Origin: an uncultured Lentisphaerota bacterium
GTDB taxonomy: Bacteria; Verrucomicrobiota; Lentisphaeria; Oligosphaerales; CAITYL01
Direction of reading: 5' to 3'
Length of the DNA: 60,825 bases
Assembly: GCA_903921725.1 (NCBI GenBank)
Contig: CAIXRA010000035.1
Coordinates: 1 to 60,825, forward strand
Part shown: positions 53,644 to 60,825 of the stretch, one piece after another
How positions within the stretch are numbered: the stretch's first letter is position 1
Layout: every line of letters starts with the position of its first letter
Position numbers and translations under genes: made by a program
The notes under the pieces: model-generated
Seen by the model: only the letters and a program-made list of their open reading frames with translations
What the model was told of the DNA's origin: nothing
The model's database searches: none

Positions 53644-54650
53644 TTCTTTCCTCCGGCTTTTCCGGCCGCCGGCCCGGCCACGTCCTTCGCATAGGTTACG
53701 ACGCCGGCGGCCAGGCCCCGTGCAACCTTGTCCTGATAGGCAGAAGTTCCGAGCTGCCGTTCCTCGGATGCGTTGCTCAGGAACCCCATCTCGACAAGCA
53801 CGGCGGGGCACGACACGTCGCGCAGCACAAGAAAATTGGCGTGTTTGACCCCACGGTCCTCGCCGCCGGTCGCCGCCACCATGCCGCCGTGCAAGTTGAA
53901 CGCCAGGCGCGCATTGCACTTGTCGAATTGGTTCCCGCGCCTGGCCCCCTTCCAGACCTTGCTGTCGTAGGTCGAAGAGGTGCCGTACGGCGCCAGCAGG
54001 AACGTTTCAATCCCCTTCACCGCGGCGTTCCCCGCAGTGTTCATGTGCAGGCTGACATAGAGGTCGCCGCGGACACGCGCCGCAATCGCCGGCCGCTGCT
54101 CCAGCTCCAGCGTCGAGTCCAGCGAACGCGTCAGGTACACCACAAACCCCTGCTGGCGGAGGATGGACGCCGTCTTCCGGGCGACCCGCAGGCAGAGATC
54201 CTTCTCCAGATAGCGCCCGCGTCCGTTCGTCCCCTGATCCTTGCCGCCGTGCCCCGGATCCAGCACGATGGTCCGCACGCTGGCGCGCGGCAGGGCGGCG
54301 GGACGCAGGATCGGGTCGAGCAGCAGGCGCACATCGCGCTCGCTGACGATGAGAGTGCCCTGCCAGTACGCCGCCGGATGGGAAAGGTTCACCAGCACGC
54401 CGTCAACCGTCACCTCCCGCTTGTCCTTCTCAAAGCTGATCGAATGCGCCTTGCCGCGAAGCGCGCAGCTGTCGCCGGACATGCGGAACCCCAGGCCGTA
54501 ATAGTCCGCCAGCTCCTTCACAAACAGGTAGTTGACTCCCTGGTAGGAGACGACGCGAACGCGGTACCCGGCCACGCCATCTGATGCGCAGAGAAGAACG
54601 GCAACCACCACCGCCAGAAACGGAAACAAAAGCCGTCGGACGCGTTGCAT
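53640..54650 (-). CDS. N-acetylmuramoyl-L-alanine amidase (Amidase_3) with N-terminal amine-oxidase-like domain
   Basis: 336 residues from ATG 54650. Signal peptide to about 25, then a copper-amine-oxidase-N-like domain (YLFVKELADYYGLGFRMSG, VTVDGVLVNLSHPA), as seen in some cell-wall enzymes. The zinc amidase domain shows IVLDPGHGGKDQGT, the Glu in YLEKDLCLRVA, DLYVSLHMNTAG and the catalytic Glu in AVLVEMGFLSN. It cuts the peptide stems from glycan during wall remodelling or division. It heads the envelope operon. Confidence 0.9.
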   Translation of the reverse strand: MQRVRRLLFPFLAVVVAVLLCASDGVAGYRVRVVSYQGVNYLFVKELADYYGLGFRMSGDSCALRGKAHSISFEKDKREVTVDGVLVNLSHPAAYWQGTLIVSERDVRLLLDPILRPAALPRASVRTIVLDPGHGGKDQGTNGRGRYLEKDLCLRVARKTASILRQQGFVVYLTRSLDSTLELEQRPAIAARVRGDLYVSLHMNTAGNAAVKGIETFLLAPYGTSSTYDSKVWKGARRGNQFDKCNARLAFNLHGGMVAATGGEDRGVKHANFLVLRDVSCPAVLVEMGFLSNASEERQLGTSAYQDKVARGLAAGVVTYAKDVAGPAAGKAGGKK

Positions 54651-54879
54651 GGGATGAAGGCCGCCTTGGGAAAGGGAAAAATCATGCGGAGTCCGCACCC
54701 GCCATGGGCCGCCGCAATCACGGACTTCCTAAAACGGGAAACGTAGCCCGAAAACGGCGGGACGCCAACCCCCGTCACCATCTTTTTGGCAGGAGTTGCG
54801 GCGGGCGGCGGCTGGAGAGGGGACGCACGAGCGGGACGGCAGGCCGGCAGGCACCGTTACGCCCCGGAGGAGGCCGGCC

Positions 54880-55842
54880 TCATTTCACGGTGTCATCCAT
54901 GAAATACCACTTCGTGCCGTCATAAGGATCCTGAAGAACCGCCAGATCCGCCCACGGCACCCAGCGCGCCGCGCCGTCCACATAGCCCATGTTGCAGCCG
55001 GCCATGCCCTCGCACTTCGGCTTCACGGCCAGCGAGGGGGTGGTCAAGGTGTCGGCCTTGCATGTATCAAACCCGCTTTCTGTGTCGTTTCCATGATATG
55101 CATGCGCGCCATCGTACATGGTACCCGGCCTGCAGATTGAGCTCGGGCAGGCCAGCAGGGTCCGGGTCGTCATCCGCCCGAAAAGGTTGGTCGGCAGGAC
55201 GCACCCCTTGGATACCATCGTCGTCTTGTTCCGGTCATAGTAGTGCTGGGCGACAACCTGTCCGATGCTGTAAATGCCCCCTGAACTCGCCTTGTCGGGG
55301 GAATTGGCCGTATAGCCGCGGTTGCCATAGCTGCGCCAAAGCACCAGCTCATCGTCATAAAGCTGAACCGTCCTGTCGTACCCTTTTGCGGTCTTAAGGG
55401 TCGGGCTGATCTTGACGCTGTCCATGGCCGTGGCGTAGGACATCCCCCGGTAGCACGACCTGCTGTTATTCTGAAACACTTCGGGCTTGGTCGCCTGATT
55501 GCAGCCCGCCACCCTGTAACTCAGCCCGTAACAATCCCGGAGCTTGGCCCATTCCGACCCGGCAAGGCCGCCGCCCTCAATGCAGTCGCCCCAGCCCTGG
55601 GACTCATACGCGTTTATTCGGGCGCCAATGGGAAGGACCGCACGGTTGTCGGTGGTCATGGCAAAACAGGCGATGGCAAACTGTTTCATGTTGCTGAGAT
55701 CCTGCGTCCGCAAGGTGCGCATCCGTACCTTGCTGAACGCCGGGAAAAGCATGGCGAACAACACGGTTACCACGGATATCACCGCCAGCATCTCGATAAC
55801 GGTGAAAAAGCCCGCAGCCCGCTTCCGCGCAGTAGTCTTCAT
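54880..55842 (-). CDS. prepilin-like exported protein, module copy 2
   Basis: 320 residues from ATG 55842 with GGAGGG 8 nt upstream. The N-terminus FFTVIEMLAVISVVTVLFAM is a type IV prepilin helix; the residue before FTVIE is Phe, not the usual Gly. A large Cys-containing C-terminal domain ends MGYVDGAARWVPWADL ... WYFMDDTVK, like the DG-containing C-termini of PVC pseudopilin families. It is paralogous to 57125-58042 along its whole length. It is paired with the lipoprotein gene 23 bp upstream. Confidence 0.88.
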   Translation of the reverse strand: MKTTARKRAAGFFTVIEMLAVISVVTVLFAMLFPAFSKVRMRTLRTQDLSNMKQFAIACFAMTTDNRAVLPIGARINAYESQGWGDCIEGGGLAGSEWAKLRDCYGLSYRVAGCNQATKPEVFQNNSRSCYRGMSYATAMDSVKISPTLKTAKGYDRTVQLYDDELVLWRSYGNRGYTANSPDKASSGGIYSIGQVVAQHYYDRNKTTMVSKGCVLPTNLFGRMTTRTLLACPSSICRPGTMYDGAHAYHGNDTESGFDTCKADTLTTPSLAVKPKCEGMAGCNMGYVDGAARWVPWADLAVLQDPYDGTKWYFMDDTVK

Positions 55843-55865
55843 GCCCGTGCCCTCCGAAGTCCTGC

Positions 55866-56330
55866 TCACAACATGCGCAGCGACAACTTGCCGCCCTTGC
55901 CGACATTGATCTGCCGGGTCATCCCCGGCGTAACGACCGCACCAAGGTCTTTCCGCGTTTGCCAGTCTGGAATCTGTTCCGGATCGCAAAACCAAACCAT
56001 CAGATACTTGTCGACCTTCGATGCGGCCCCCGGCTCAATCCGAACCTTGTGGGCGCCGATGCGTTTTTCACCGACGGAGAAATCGGCGGGAACAAGATCC
56101 AAGGCCTTCGCCATGCCGTCCGCCTCCTCCAGCGCCTGCAGCAAGGCAGCGGGCTTTTCATCCTGGCTGCCTGACATGTACATGGAAAACCGCGCCAACG
56201 TCTCCGCCCGAGAAAGCTGCTCCGCACTGGGCACCCATGCTTGGTCCGTGCCCCCGCACCCCGCCGACCCCAGCAGAAACGCAAAGGCGGACAGCAACAC
56301 CCCCACCCCCCGCCAAACACGAATAGCCAT
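55866..56330 (-). CDS. small lipoprotein, module copy 2
   Basis: 154 residues from ATG 56330 (AAAGGA 8 nt upstream). The lipobox is FLLGSAGC. The mature part contains EKRIGAHKVRIEPGAASKVD and WFCDPEQIPDWQTRKDLGAV. It is a close paralogue of the lipoprotein at 58067-58528; even the 5' leader CTTGTTCAATCAGGACGAAA is the same. The family is not recognised. It is probably a partner of the prepilin-like product of the next gene. Confidence 0.82.
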   Translation of the reverse strand: MAIRVWRGVGVLLSAFAFLLGSAGCGGTDQAWVPSAEQLSRAETLARFSMYMSGSQDEKPAALLQALEEADGMAKALDLVPADFSVGEKRIGAHKVRIEPGAASKVDKYLMVWFCDPEQIPDWQTRKDLGAVVTPGMTRQINVGKGGKLSLRML

Positions 56331-57063
56331 TGCCAATCCTTTCGTCCTGATTGAACAAGTCCCCAGCCTGTGCCATTCACCCACAATCAACGACCATAAC
56401 CCTTTTGCTTCAAAAATGATGCGATCTCAGCATTGAACATTCGAACACCGTCACGGCAACCCTTCCACCGCGGAGTTACGCCACCTACGCCAACGTCGGA
56501 ATTCAGGTTCAATCAAACACGCCACCGCTAAAATTGAAAAAGGTCGCACGTTTCACTACTATAGACATGAGCGGGGAATTAAAAATGGCCAAATCGCTCA
56601 AATGGATAACCGAATCACTCATTATACCCCCCACATGCTCTGCGTGGTGGCACCGCACCGTGCCATCCGGCACATCGGCCGTTCACGCACAGGCGGCCCG
56701 TAGACGCCAAGGTTGAGTGCGGCGCGGGCCGCATATTTTCACGGGAATCAACAGGGTGCGCCGTTGGGCGTTGTGAATAATTCCGGAGGTGCTGCATGGG
56801 CGACAGGGCAACGCGGCTCTTCGCGAGCCCGCGTTTTGTTGCACCGGCACGGCGCAAAATCTGAAAATGCGGACTGATGTGCCGCATTGCCGCAAGAGGG
56901 GAACCCGCATACGTCGGCGCACTTTGGGTGCGCTGGAAAAGTAGCACCGCACCAGTAGCACGGCGAAACGCCTACGATGCCATGCGGGGAGCACCGCCCC
57001 CGCCTATTATTTTCCCGCCCCGCAGCCACGGCGAACTTCATCCCGCAGCAGCCCACGGCTTCA
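56331..57063. other. spacer between the two modules, mostly without genes
   Basis: About 730 bp. It holds the shared leader next to 56330, AT-rich stretches near 56500-56620 and one 22-codon frame with a strong ribosome site (56796-56864). Other frames are Arg/Pro-rich shadows. No repeat of the modules or transposase remnant is seen. Confidence 0.5.
56796..56864 (+). CDS. possible 22-residue micro-ORF
   Basis: ATG 56796 follows GGAGGTGCTGC, a near-perfect ribosome binding site. The peptide is MGDRATRLFASPRFVAPARR plus KI, very basic and without hydrophobic segments. The reading frame overlaps a stem-loop (ACGCGGCTC...GAGCCCGCGT). It could be a leader peptide, a real microprotein or chance. 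Confidence 0.3.
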   Translation: MGDRATRLFASPRFVAPARRKI

Positions 57064-57095
57064 ATAAAAAAGCCTGCGGAAATTTCCGCAGGCTT
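57064..57095 (-). terminator. intrinsic terminator after the first prepilin-like gene
   Basis: A perfect 26-base palindrome (57070-57095), half-site AAGCCTGCGGAAA. On the minus strand it is followed by T6 (57065-57070). It ends the transcript of module copy 1. Confidence 0.85.
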
Positions 57096-57124
57096 CCGGG
57101 GTGAAGACAAAAGTGGCCCGCGGG

Positions 57125-58042
57125 CTACCGCACCGTGTCGTCAAAATAGAGCCAGCCGACATCCTCGATGGCGTTCATGTCCGCCCACGGCACCCAGCGG
57201 GCCGCACCGTCCACATACCCCATGTTGTTTCCGGCCAGTCCCTGAGCCTTGGGTGGATTGATGTCGAACGGCGTGTTGAAAGTGCCTCTCTCCGCCCAAA
57301 AACCCGCCTCATCGCTTGCTCCGTGATAGGCCTGGCCGGAATAGCTGCCATTAATCTTCCCCACATAGGTCGGACAGGCGAGCAGCGTGCGGGAGGTCAT
57401 CTGCCCGTAAAGATTCGTCGGAAGCACATACGCAGGCGAACTGACCTTGGTCTGCGTCACCCGATTCCAATACTGGCGGGTTACGCGTTGCCCCATGCTA
57501 TACGGCTGCGTGCCATTGCCGCGGTTGCCGTAGCCGCGCCATCTCACCAAAGAATCGTCGTACCAGCCGTTCGACTTGTCATATTGGCTATTCGCCCCAG
57601 TCTTGGCGCCAAGCTGTACGGTCTTGGTCATGACCGTGGCGTAATCCTTGCCGCCGTAGCCCCATCCATTCAGAGCCGGCTGAATCTTCTCGGGGGCGGT
57701 CACCAGGTTGCAGCCCGCCACCCTGTAACTCAGGCCATAGCAATCCCGCAACTTGACCCATTCCGAACCGGCGATGCCACCCCATCCGATGTCATCGCTG
57801 TTCCATTCGTAACTGTTCAGACGGCAGCCGATGGGAAGGTTCCCGCGGTTGTCGGAGGTCATGGCAAAGCATGCCGTGGCAAACTGGCGCATGTTGCTGA
57901 GATCCTGCGTCCGCAAGGTGCGTTGCCGTACCTTGTTAAACGCGGGAAAAAGCATGGCGAACAACACGGTTACCACGGAAATCACCGCCAGCATCTCGAT
58001 AACGGTGAAAGGCCTTGTCTTCTGGCATGCTGTAGTTTTCAT
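57125..58042 (-). CDS. prepilin-like exported protein, module copy 1
   Basis: 305 residues from ATG 58042; a GTG at 58051 is too near the AGGAGG site to be used. The N-terminus TRPFTVIEMLAVISVVTVLF is a prepilin helix preceded by Pro rather than Gly. The body contains SEWVKLRDCYGLSYRVAGCN, RTLLACPTYVG and NMGYVDGAARWVPWADMNAI. It shares these blocks with copy 2 (54880-55842), with clear divergence between them. A strong terminator follows. It is probably a surface or periplasmic fibre subunit or pseudopilin. Confidence 0.88.
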   Translation of the reverse strand: MKTTACQKTRPFTVIEMLAVISVVTVLFAMLFPAFNKVRQRTLRTQDLSNMRQFATACFAMTSDNRGNLPIGCRLNSYEWNSDDIGWGGIAGSEWVKLRDCYGLSYRVAGCNLVTAPEKIQPALNGWGYGGKDYATVMTKTVQLGAKTGANSQYDKSNGWYDDSLVRWRGYGNRGNGTQPYSMGQRVTRQYWNRVTQTKVSSPAYVLPTNLYGQMTSRTLLACPTYVGKINGSYSGQAYHGASDEAGFWAERGTFNTPFDINPPKAQGLAGNNMGYVDGAARWVPWADMNAIEDVGWLYFDDTVR

Positions 58043-58066
58043 GTCCGCCACACCTCCTTGCCGAAC

Positions 58067-58528
58067 TCAAAAAACGCTCAGCGACATCTTTCCGTCACTG
58101 CCGACGGTGATCGGCCGGGTCAACCATGGCGGAACGGCCTGCACAAGGTCTTTCCGCGTCTGCCAGTCAGGGATCTGTTCCGGATCGCAAAACCAAACCG
58201 TCAGGCGCTTGCCGTCCTTTGATGCAGCCCCCGGCTGAATCCGGACCCTGTAGGCGCCGATGCGTTTCTCGCCGACGGAAAAATCCGCCGGCACAAGCTC
58301 CACCGCCTTTTCGAAGCCGTCCGCTTCCAGCACCCGGAGAAACTCCGCCGGCTTTTCATCCCGGCTGAATTCCATGTACACGGCAAACCGAGCAAGCTTC
58401 TCGGCACGGGTAAGCTGCTCCGCGCTCGGCGTCCACTCCTTGCCCGCCCCGCCGCACCCCGCCGACCCCAGCAGAAACGCAAAGACGGACAGCAACAACC
58501 CGATACACTGCCAAGCGCGAATAGCCAT
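58067..58528 (-). CDS. small lipoprotein, module copy 1
   Basis: 153 residues from ATG 58528 (AAAGGA upstream). Lipobox FLLGSAGC; mature part EKRIGAYRVRIQPGAASKDG and WFCDPEQIPDWQTRKDLVQA. It is the paralogue of 55866-56330 and precedes its prepilin partner by 24 bp. Confidence 0.82.
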   Translation of the reverse strand: MAIRAWQCIGLLLSVFAFLLGSAGCGGAGKEWTPSAEQLTRAEKLARFAVYMEFSRDEKPAEFLRVLEADGFEKAVELVPADFSVGEKRIGAYRVRIQPGAASKDGKRLTVWFCDPEQIPDWQTRKDLVQAVPPWLTRPITVGSDGKMSLSVF

Positions 58529-58790
58529 TGCCAATCCTTTCGTCCTGATTGAACAAGCCCTCAACCGGTACGACTCTCCCTAACGAGAAGCGTCCATAGA
58601 CCACTCGTTGCAAAAGGGTTGACCGTTTATGGTTGATCGTTCATGCATGATTCCGGTTAGCTTTCCTATAACAAACATAGCCCATTTTAATCTCACTATC
58701 GCAAAATTGCCATTGTTTTACAAGGCGGGCGCAAAAAGAAGAAACCGCGAACCGGCTGCCGGGCTTGCAAGGGGCGGCATCCGTCCGACG

Positions 58791-59492
58791 TCACTCCCGC
58801 CCGCTCAGCCAGTCGAGGATGGCGTCGAGGAGCTGGTGACAGCGGGTGAAGCGTGCAGAACCCGAAACAAACGCCCCGGCATCGGTCTGGACAAAGACAT
58901 CCGGCATAAGGTCGTGGTCGCATTCCCGTGCAAGAATCGAGAGTGATTCCGGCGTGGTTTCAAGATGGAACTGGAGTCCGAGAAACCGGCCGTTGGCAAG
59001 AAATGCCTGATGCTTGCAGCCAAGGGTGCGCGCCAGATGCACCGCGCCGGGCGGCAGGTCAAACGTGTCGCCGTGCCAGTGGAACGCCTCGAATTCCTCC
59101 GGCCAGATGGCGGCAATCGGCGATGCCCTGCCCTCTGGAATCTGCTTCACCGGGTACCAGCCGATCTCTCTGTAGGCGTTTCTGTACACGCGTGCACCCA
59201 AGGCAATGGCCAAAAGCTGGGCGCCGAGACAAATGCCGAGAATGGGAATGTCGGCGCGTACCGCATTCCGAATGAACTTTTTTTCGGGAACAAGCCAAGG
59301 ATGCCGCCCTTCGTCGCGCACCCGCATCGGGCCGCCCATGACGACCAGGAAGTCAATCCCGGCGGGAGTCGGCGGGGGCTGTTCCCCGGCGAAGAAGCGG
59401 GTGAAGGTGAGCGTCCATCCCTTGGCCGCCGCCCATTCCGCAATCTGGGCCGGCCCCTCAAATTCCACGTGTTGCAGGATGTGCAGGCGCAT
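58791..59492 (-). CDS. class I glutamine amidotransferase
   Basis: 233 residues from ATG 59492. The nucleophile C88 lies in PILGICLGAQLLA, and the partner residues H176 and E178 are in GLQFHLETT. FLVVMGGPMRV is typical of the GMP-synthase-like stand-alone amidotransferases. No synthetase partner is fused or adjacent, so the acceptor substrate is unknown. It could act as a gamma-glutamyl hydrolase. Upstream are tandem GTTAATAA sites. Confidence 0.88.
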   Translation of the reverse strand: MRLHILQHVEFEGPAQIAEWAAAKGWTLTFTRFFAGEQPPPTPAGIDFLVVMGGPMRVRDEGRHPWLVPEKKFIRNAVRADIPILGICLGAQLLAIALGARVYRNAYREIGWYPVKQIPEGRASPIAAIWPEEFEAFHWHGDTFDLPPGAVHLARTLGCKHQAFLANGRFLGLQFHLETTPESLSILARECDHDLMPDVFVQTDAGAFVSGSARFTRCHQLLDAILDWLSGRE

Positions 59493-59534
59493 GGTTATAA
59501 ACAATCCCAATGGCGGCCGAAATCAATAGACATT

Positions 59535-59563
59535 GTTAATAAGCCTGTGAACGGTGTTAATAA
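59535..59563. promoter_or_regulatory. direct repeats GTTAATAA 21 bp apart
   Basis: GTTAATAA at 59535-59542 and 59556-59563. The 21-bp spacing equals two helical turns, as in tandem regulator sites. A possible minus-strand promoter, TTCACA - 17 bp - TATTGA, overlaps them, pointing to control of the amidotransferase gene. Confidence 0.45.
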
Positions 59564-59604
59564 CAGCTCAGGCCTTGTACATAAACAGCGGAGGGTTGTT
59601 CAAA

Positions 59605-59644
59605 GCCACGGCCGAGCCCTGAGCGGCAGGCGCCCAACCGTGGC
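59605..59644 (-). terminator. possible weak terminator
   Basis: Minus strand GCCACGG and CCGTGGC form a 7-bp stem with a long 26-base G/C-rich loop and only three T after it. It follows the gene at 59658-60362. Confidence 0.3.
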
Positions 59645-59657
59645 GTCTTTTGTCGAT

Positions 59658-60362
59658 TTATTTTTTGTCCATTAACTCGGCATCAGGGCTCAAGCCGGAC
59701 CACGACCACGCGCCGTCCATCTTGTGGCCGGGGTTGTTCTTGGAGTTGGAAAGCAGGCAGCCCGGCAAGATGCCGGAGAATCCGTACCATTCACGGCTCA
59801 GCCAAAACCAGACCCCCTTGACAATGCCCGTGCCGACCCGTCCCTCTTTCGCGCCCTTGGTAATCTGGGCCGGGAGTTCGACAATGCCGGTAAAGACATC
59901 GGTCGCGCCGCACACAAACTTGCGGGGAACCGGCATGAGGCCTTCCTTGAGGGTGGGCTTGAAACAGTCATACTTTTCGCCCATTTCCCAAGAATATTTG
60001 CCGTCGAACGGGAAGCCTATCTTATCGTTGTCCGGACGATTGGCCGTCCAGAAGCCGAACAGTTCCGTCCCGCCCCACAGCATGCGGCTGACGGTCTGCC
60101 CGGGGCCGGTCCAGACAAAGCCTACCACGCCGCCAACGGCCTTGGATGTCGGCTTGTTCTTGATGAAGCCCAAGCCGTTTTGGTAGCCCTTGTAGGTCTG
60201 CATCGGCCACTCGACGATACCAGTCACCAAGTTGACGGCACCACTGACGGCCTTGGACGCCATTCCTTTGGCGACGGGAACCTGTTCTTTTTCGGCGCCG
60301 AAAGCCGCGCCGGCCAAAGCCATCAACCCCACAGCCAAACATACGGTTACCTGTTTCTTCAT
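59658..60362 (-). CDS. exported TIGR04073-like (exosortase system-associated) protein, internally duplicated
   Basis: 234 residues from ATG 60362 with GGGAGA upstream. The signal peptide ends AAFGA. Two halves each read like the TIGR04073 unit: SKAVSGAVNLVTGIVEWPMQ ... GFVWTGPGQTVSRMLWGG, and PRKFVCGATDVFTGIVELPA ... GIVKGVWFWLSREWYGFSG. The family occurs in PVC and related bacteria with exosortase systems. No PEP-CTERM protein or exosortase is in the window. The role is unknown; the short amphipathic repeats suggest a membrane-edge or outer-membrane lining. Confidence 0.65.
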   Translation of the reverse strand: MKKQVTVCLAVGLMALAGAAFGAEKEQVPVAKGMASKAVSGAVNLVTGIVEWPMQTYKGYQNGLGFIKNKPTSKAVGGVVGFVWTGPGQTVSRMLWGGTELFGFWTANRPDNDKIGFPFDGKYSWEMGEKYDCFKPTLKEGLMPVPRKFVCGATDVFTGIVELPAQITKGAKEGRVGTGIVKGVWFWLSREWYGFSGILPGCLLSNSKNNPGHKMDGAWSWSGLSPDAELMDKK

Positions 60363-60437
60363 GAGGTGATCTCCCTTCTTGGATTTTGACGCCCCCGACT
60401 TGCACATCACCCTGCCGGGTTCATGCAACGGTTTCCT

Positions 60438-60466
60438 ACTCTACACTGAAACGCCAAATTGTGCAA
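60438..60466 (-). promoter_or_regulatory. promoter for the TIGR04073-like gene
   Basis: Minus strand TTGCAC (60461-60466), 17-bp spacer, TAGAGT (60438-60443). It gives a leader of about 70 nt. Confidence 0.5.
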
Positions 60467-60774
60467 CAGGACGGCACCAAGCGCGGAACGGTGCCAGCCC
60501 CCGCGCCGCACCATTCCCCGCTCAACGCTTCAACGCTCAGTGTGCAAGCGGGTTTGGCTGATCTGCGGAGGGGGGGGCGTTTCATGAAGAATCCATTGGG
60601 CGATTTCCCGCACCATCAAAATTGAAATTTTTCGCAACACTCCGCCCTCTGTGCCATTTCCGCCCACCGGACAAAAACGGATTTTTTTCACAGTCATCCC
60701 ACGGGCTTTGAGTTTTGAGTAGAAAAGGGCCGGTCATGGCGTACTTTCTTTTTACCACAAAAGGAGGCACTGCC
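60467..60774. other. gap before the transposase, probably containing the insertion-sequence end
   Basis: No gene is seen. A G8 run occurs near 60571. The end of an insertion sequence should lie in the last 100-150 bases before 60775, but its partner repeat is beyond the edge, so it cannot be placed. Confidence 0.4.
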
Positions 60775-60825
60775 ATGAAACCGACCCGGCATCAATTTAC
60801 CGTGCTGAAGCAAATCTGCGACTTG
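60775..60825 (+). CDS. 5' end of an IS4-type transposase, cut by the right edge
   Basis: ATG 60775 is preceded by AAAAGGAGG (60759-60767), a strong ribosome site. The 17 visible residues are MKPTRHQFTVLKQICDL. This matches the N-terminus of IS4-family transposases carrying a DUF4372-like domain (HxFxVLKQIxxLIPxHLVxKLA in my memory of the family). Only the first residues can be judged. Confidence 0.55.
   Translation, partial: MKPTRHQFTVLKQICDL

Larger units (their letters stand above)
54880..58563 (-). repeat. tandem duplication of a lipoprotein + prepilin module
   Basis: Unit 1 spans 57125-58563 and unit 2 spans 54880-56365. Each has the leader CTTGTTCAATCAGGACGAAA, GGATTGGCA, a lipoprotein gene, a 23-24 bp gap and a prepilin-like gene. 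Only unit 1 has a clear terminator. Divergence at protein level is substantial, so this is an old duplication kept in both copies. Confidence 0.85.

Overview
The window (about 61 kb, GC-rich) looks like a chromosomal piece of an anaerobic bacterium of the PVC superphylum, most likely Kiritimatiellota or Lentisphaerota. Pointers are a Minf_1886-family protein, a TIGR04073-like exported protein, paired prepilin-like proteins, LptD (a Gram-negative outer membrane), a long SecA with a C-terminal zinc motif, an electron-bifurcating [FeFe] hydrogenase and many secreted glycosidases. This is inferred from gene content and not from a phylogenetic marker.

Layout. (1) 0-5 kb: a gene cut by the left edge, a small cassette-like gene, a 945-aa coiled-coil/TPR exported protein, an AsmA-like protein and pyrE. 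(2) 5-23 kb: secreted glycan degradation (GH35, GH123/DUF4091, GH89, a clan-D-like alpha-galactosidase, GH43-like), interrupted by secA, tRNA-Val and a small cassette-like island with an attC-like site. Two alpha-L-fucosidase remnants (GH95 and GH29) show that the locus has been losing fucosidases. (3) 23-27 kb: a BrkB/YihY membrane protein, a small exported protein and a PAS-like protein. (4) 27-32.3 kb: an arsenic operon read leftwards, arsR - thioredoxin - CcdA - thioredoxin fusion - arsC - ACR3 - DUF318 permease. (5) 32.3-42.3 kb: a leftward run made of an EF-hand/beta-propeller protein, a PhnD-like lipoprotein, a second beta-propeller, a Tat-exported polyferredoxin, a NosR/NapH-like membrane polyferredoxin, an S9 peptidase, a double TlpA-like protein and trmO. 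The last five genes overlap by ATGA start/stop junctions. (6) 42.5-46.7 kb: hydCBA, a trimeric [FeFe] hydrogenase. (7) 47-54.7 kb: an envelope operon (amidase, HIT, Minf_1886, LptD, DegT aminotransferase, MsbA-type ABC exporter). (8) 54.9-58.5 kb: a tandemly duplicated lipoprotein + prepilin module. (9) 58.8-60.8 kb: a class I glutamine amidotransferase, a TIGR04073-like exported protein and the start of an IS4-type transposase at the right edge.

The best candidate for an undescribed system is region 5. Two exported beta-propellers share two unusual cysteine motifs (CCGIL and FCGCCNP). They are encoded with a Cys-rich PhnD-like lipoprotein, a Tat ferredoxin and a NosR-like membrane ferredoxin, directly downstream of a hydrogenase operon. 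This looks like an extracytoplasmic redox or metal-handling module with no obvious named function. The ars operon carrying its own transmembrane thiol relay and the duplicated lipoprotein-prepilin module are secondary candidates.
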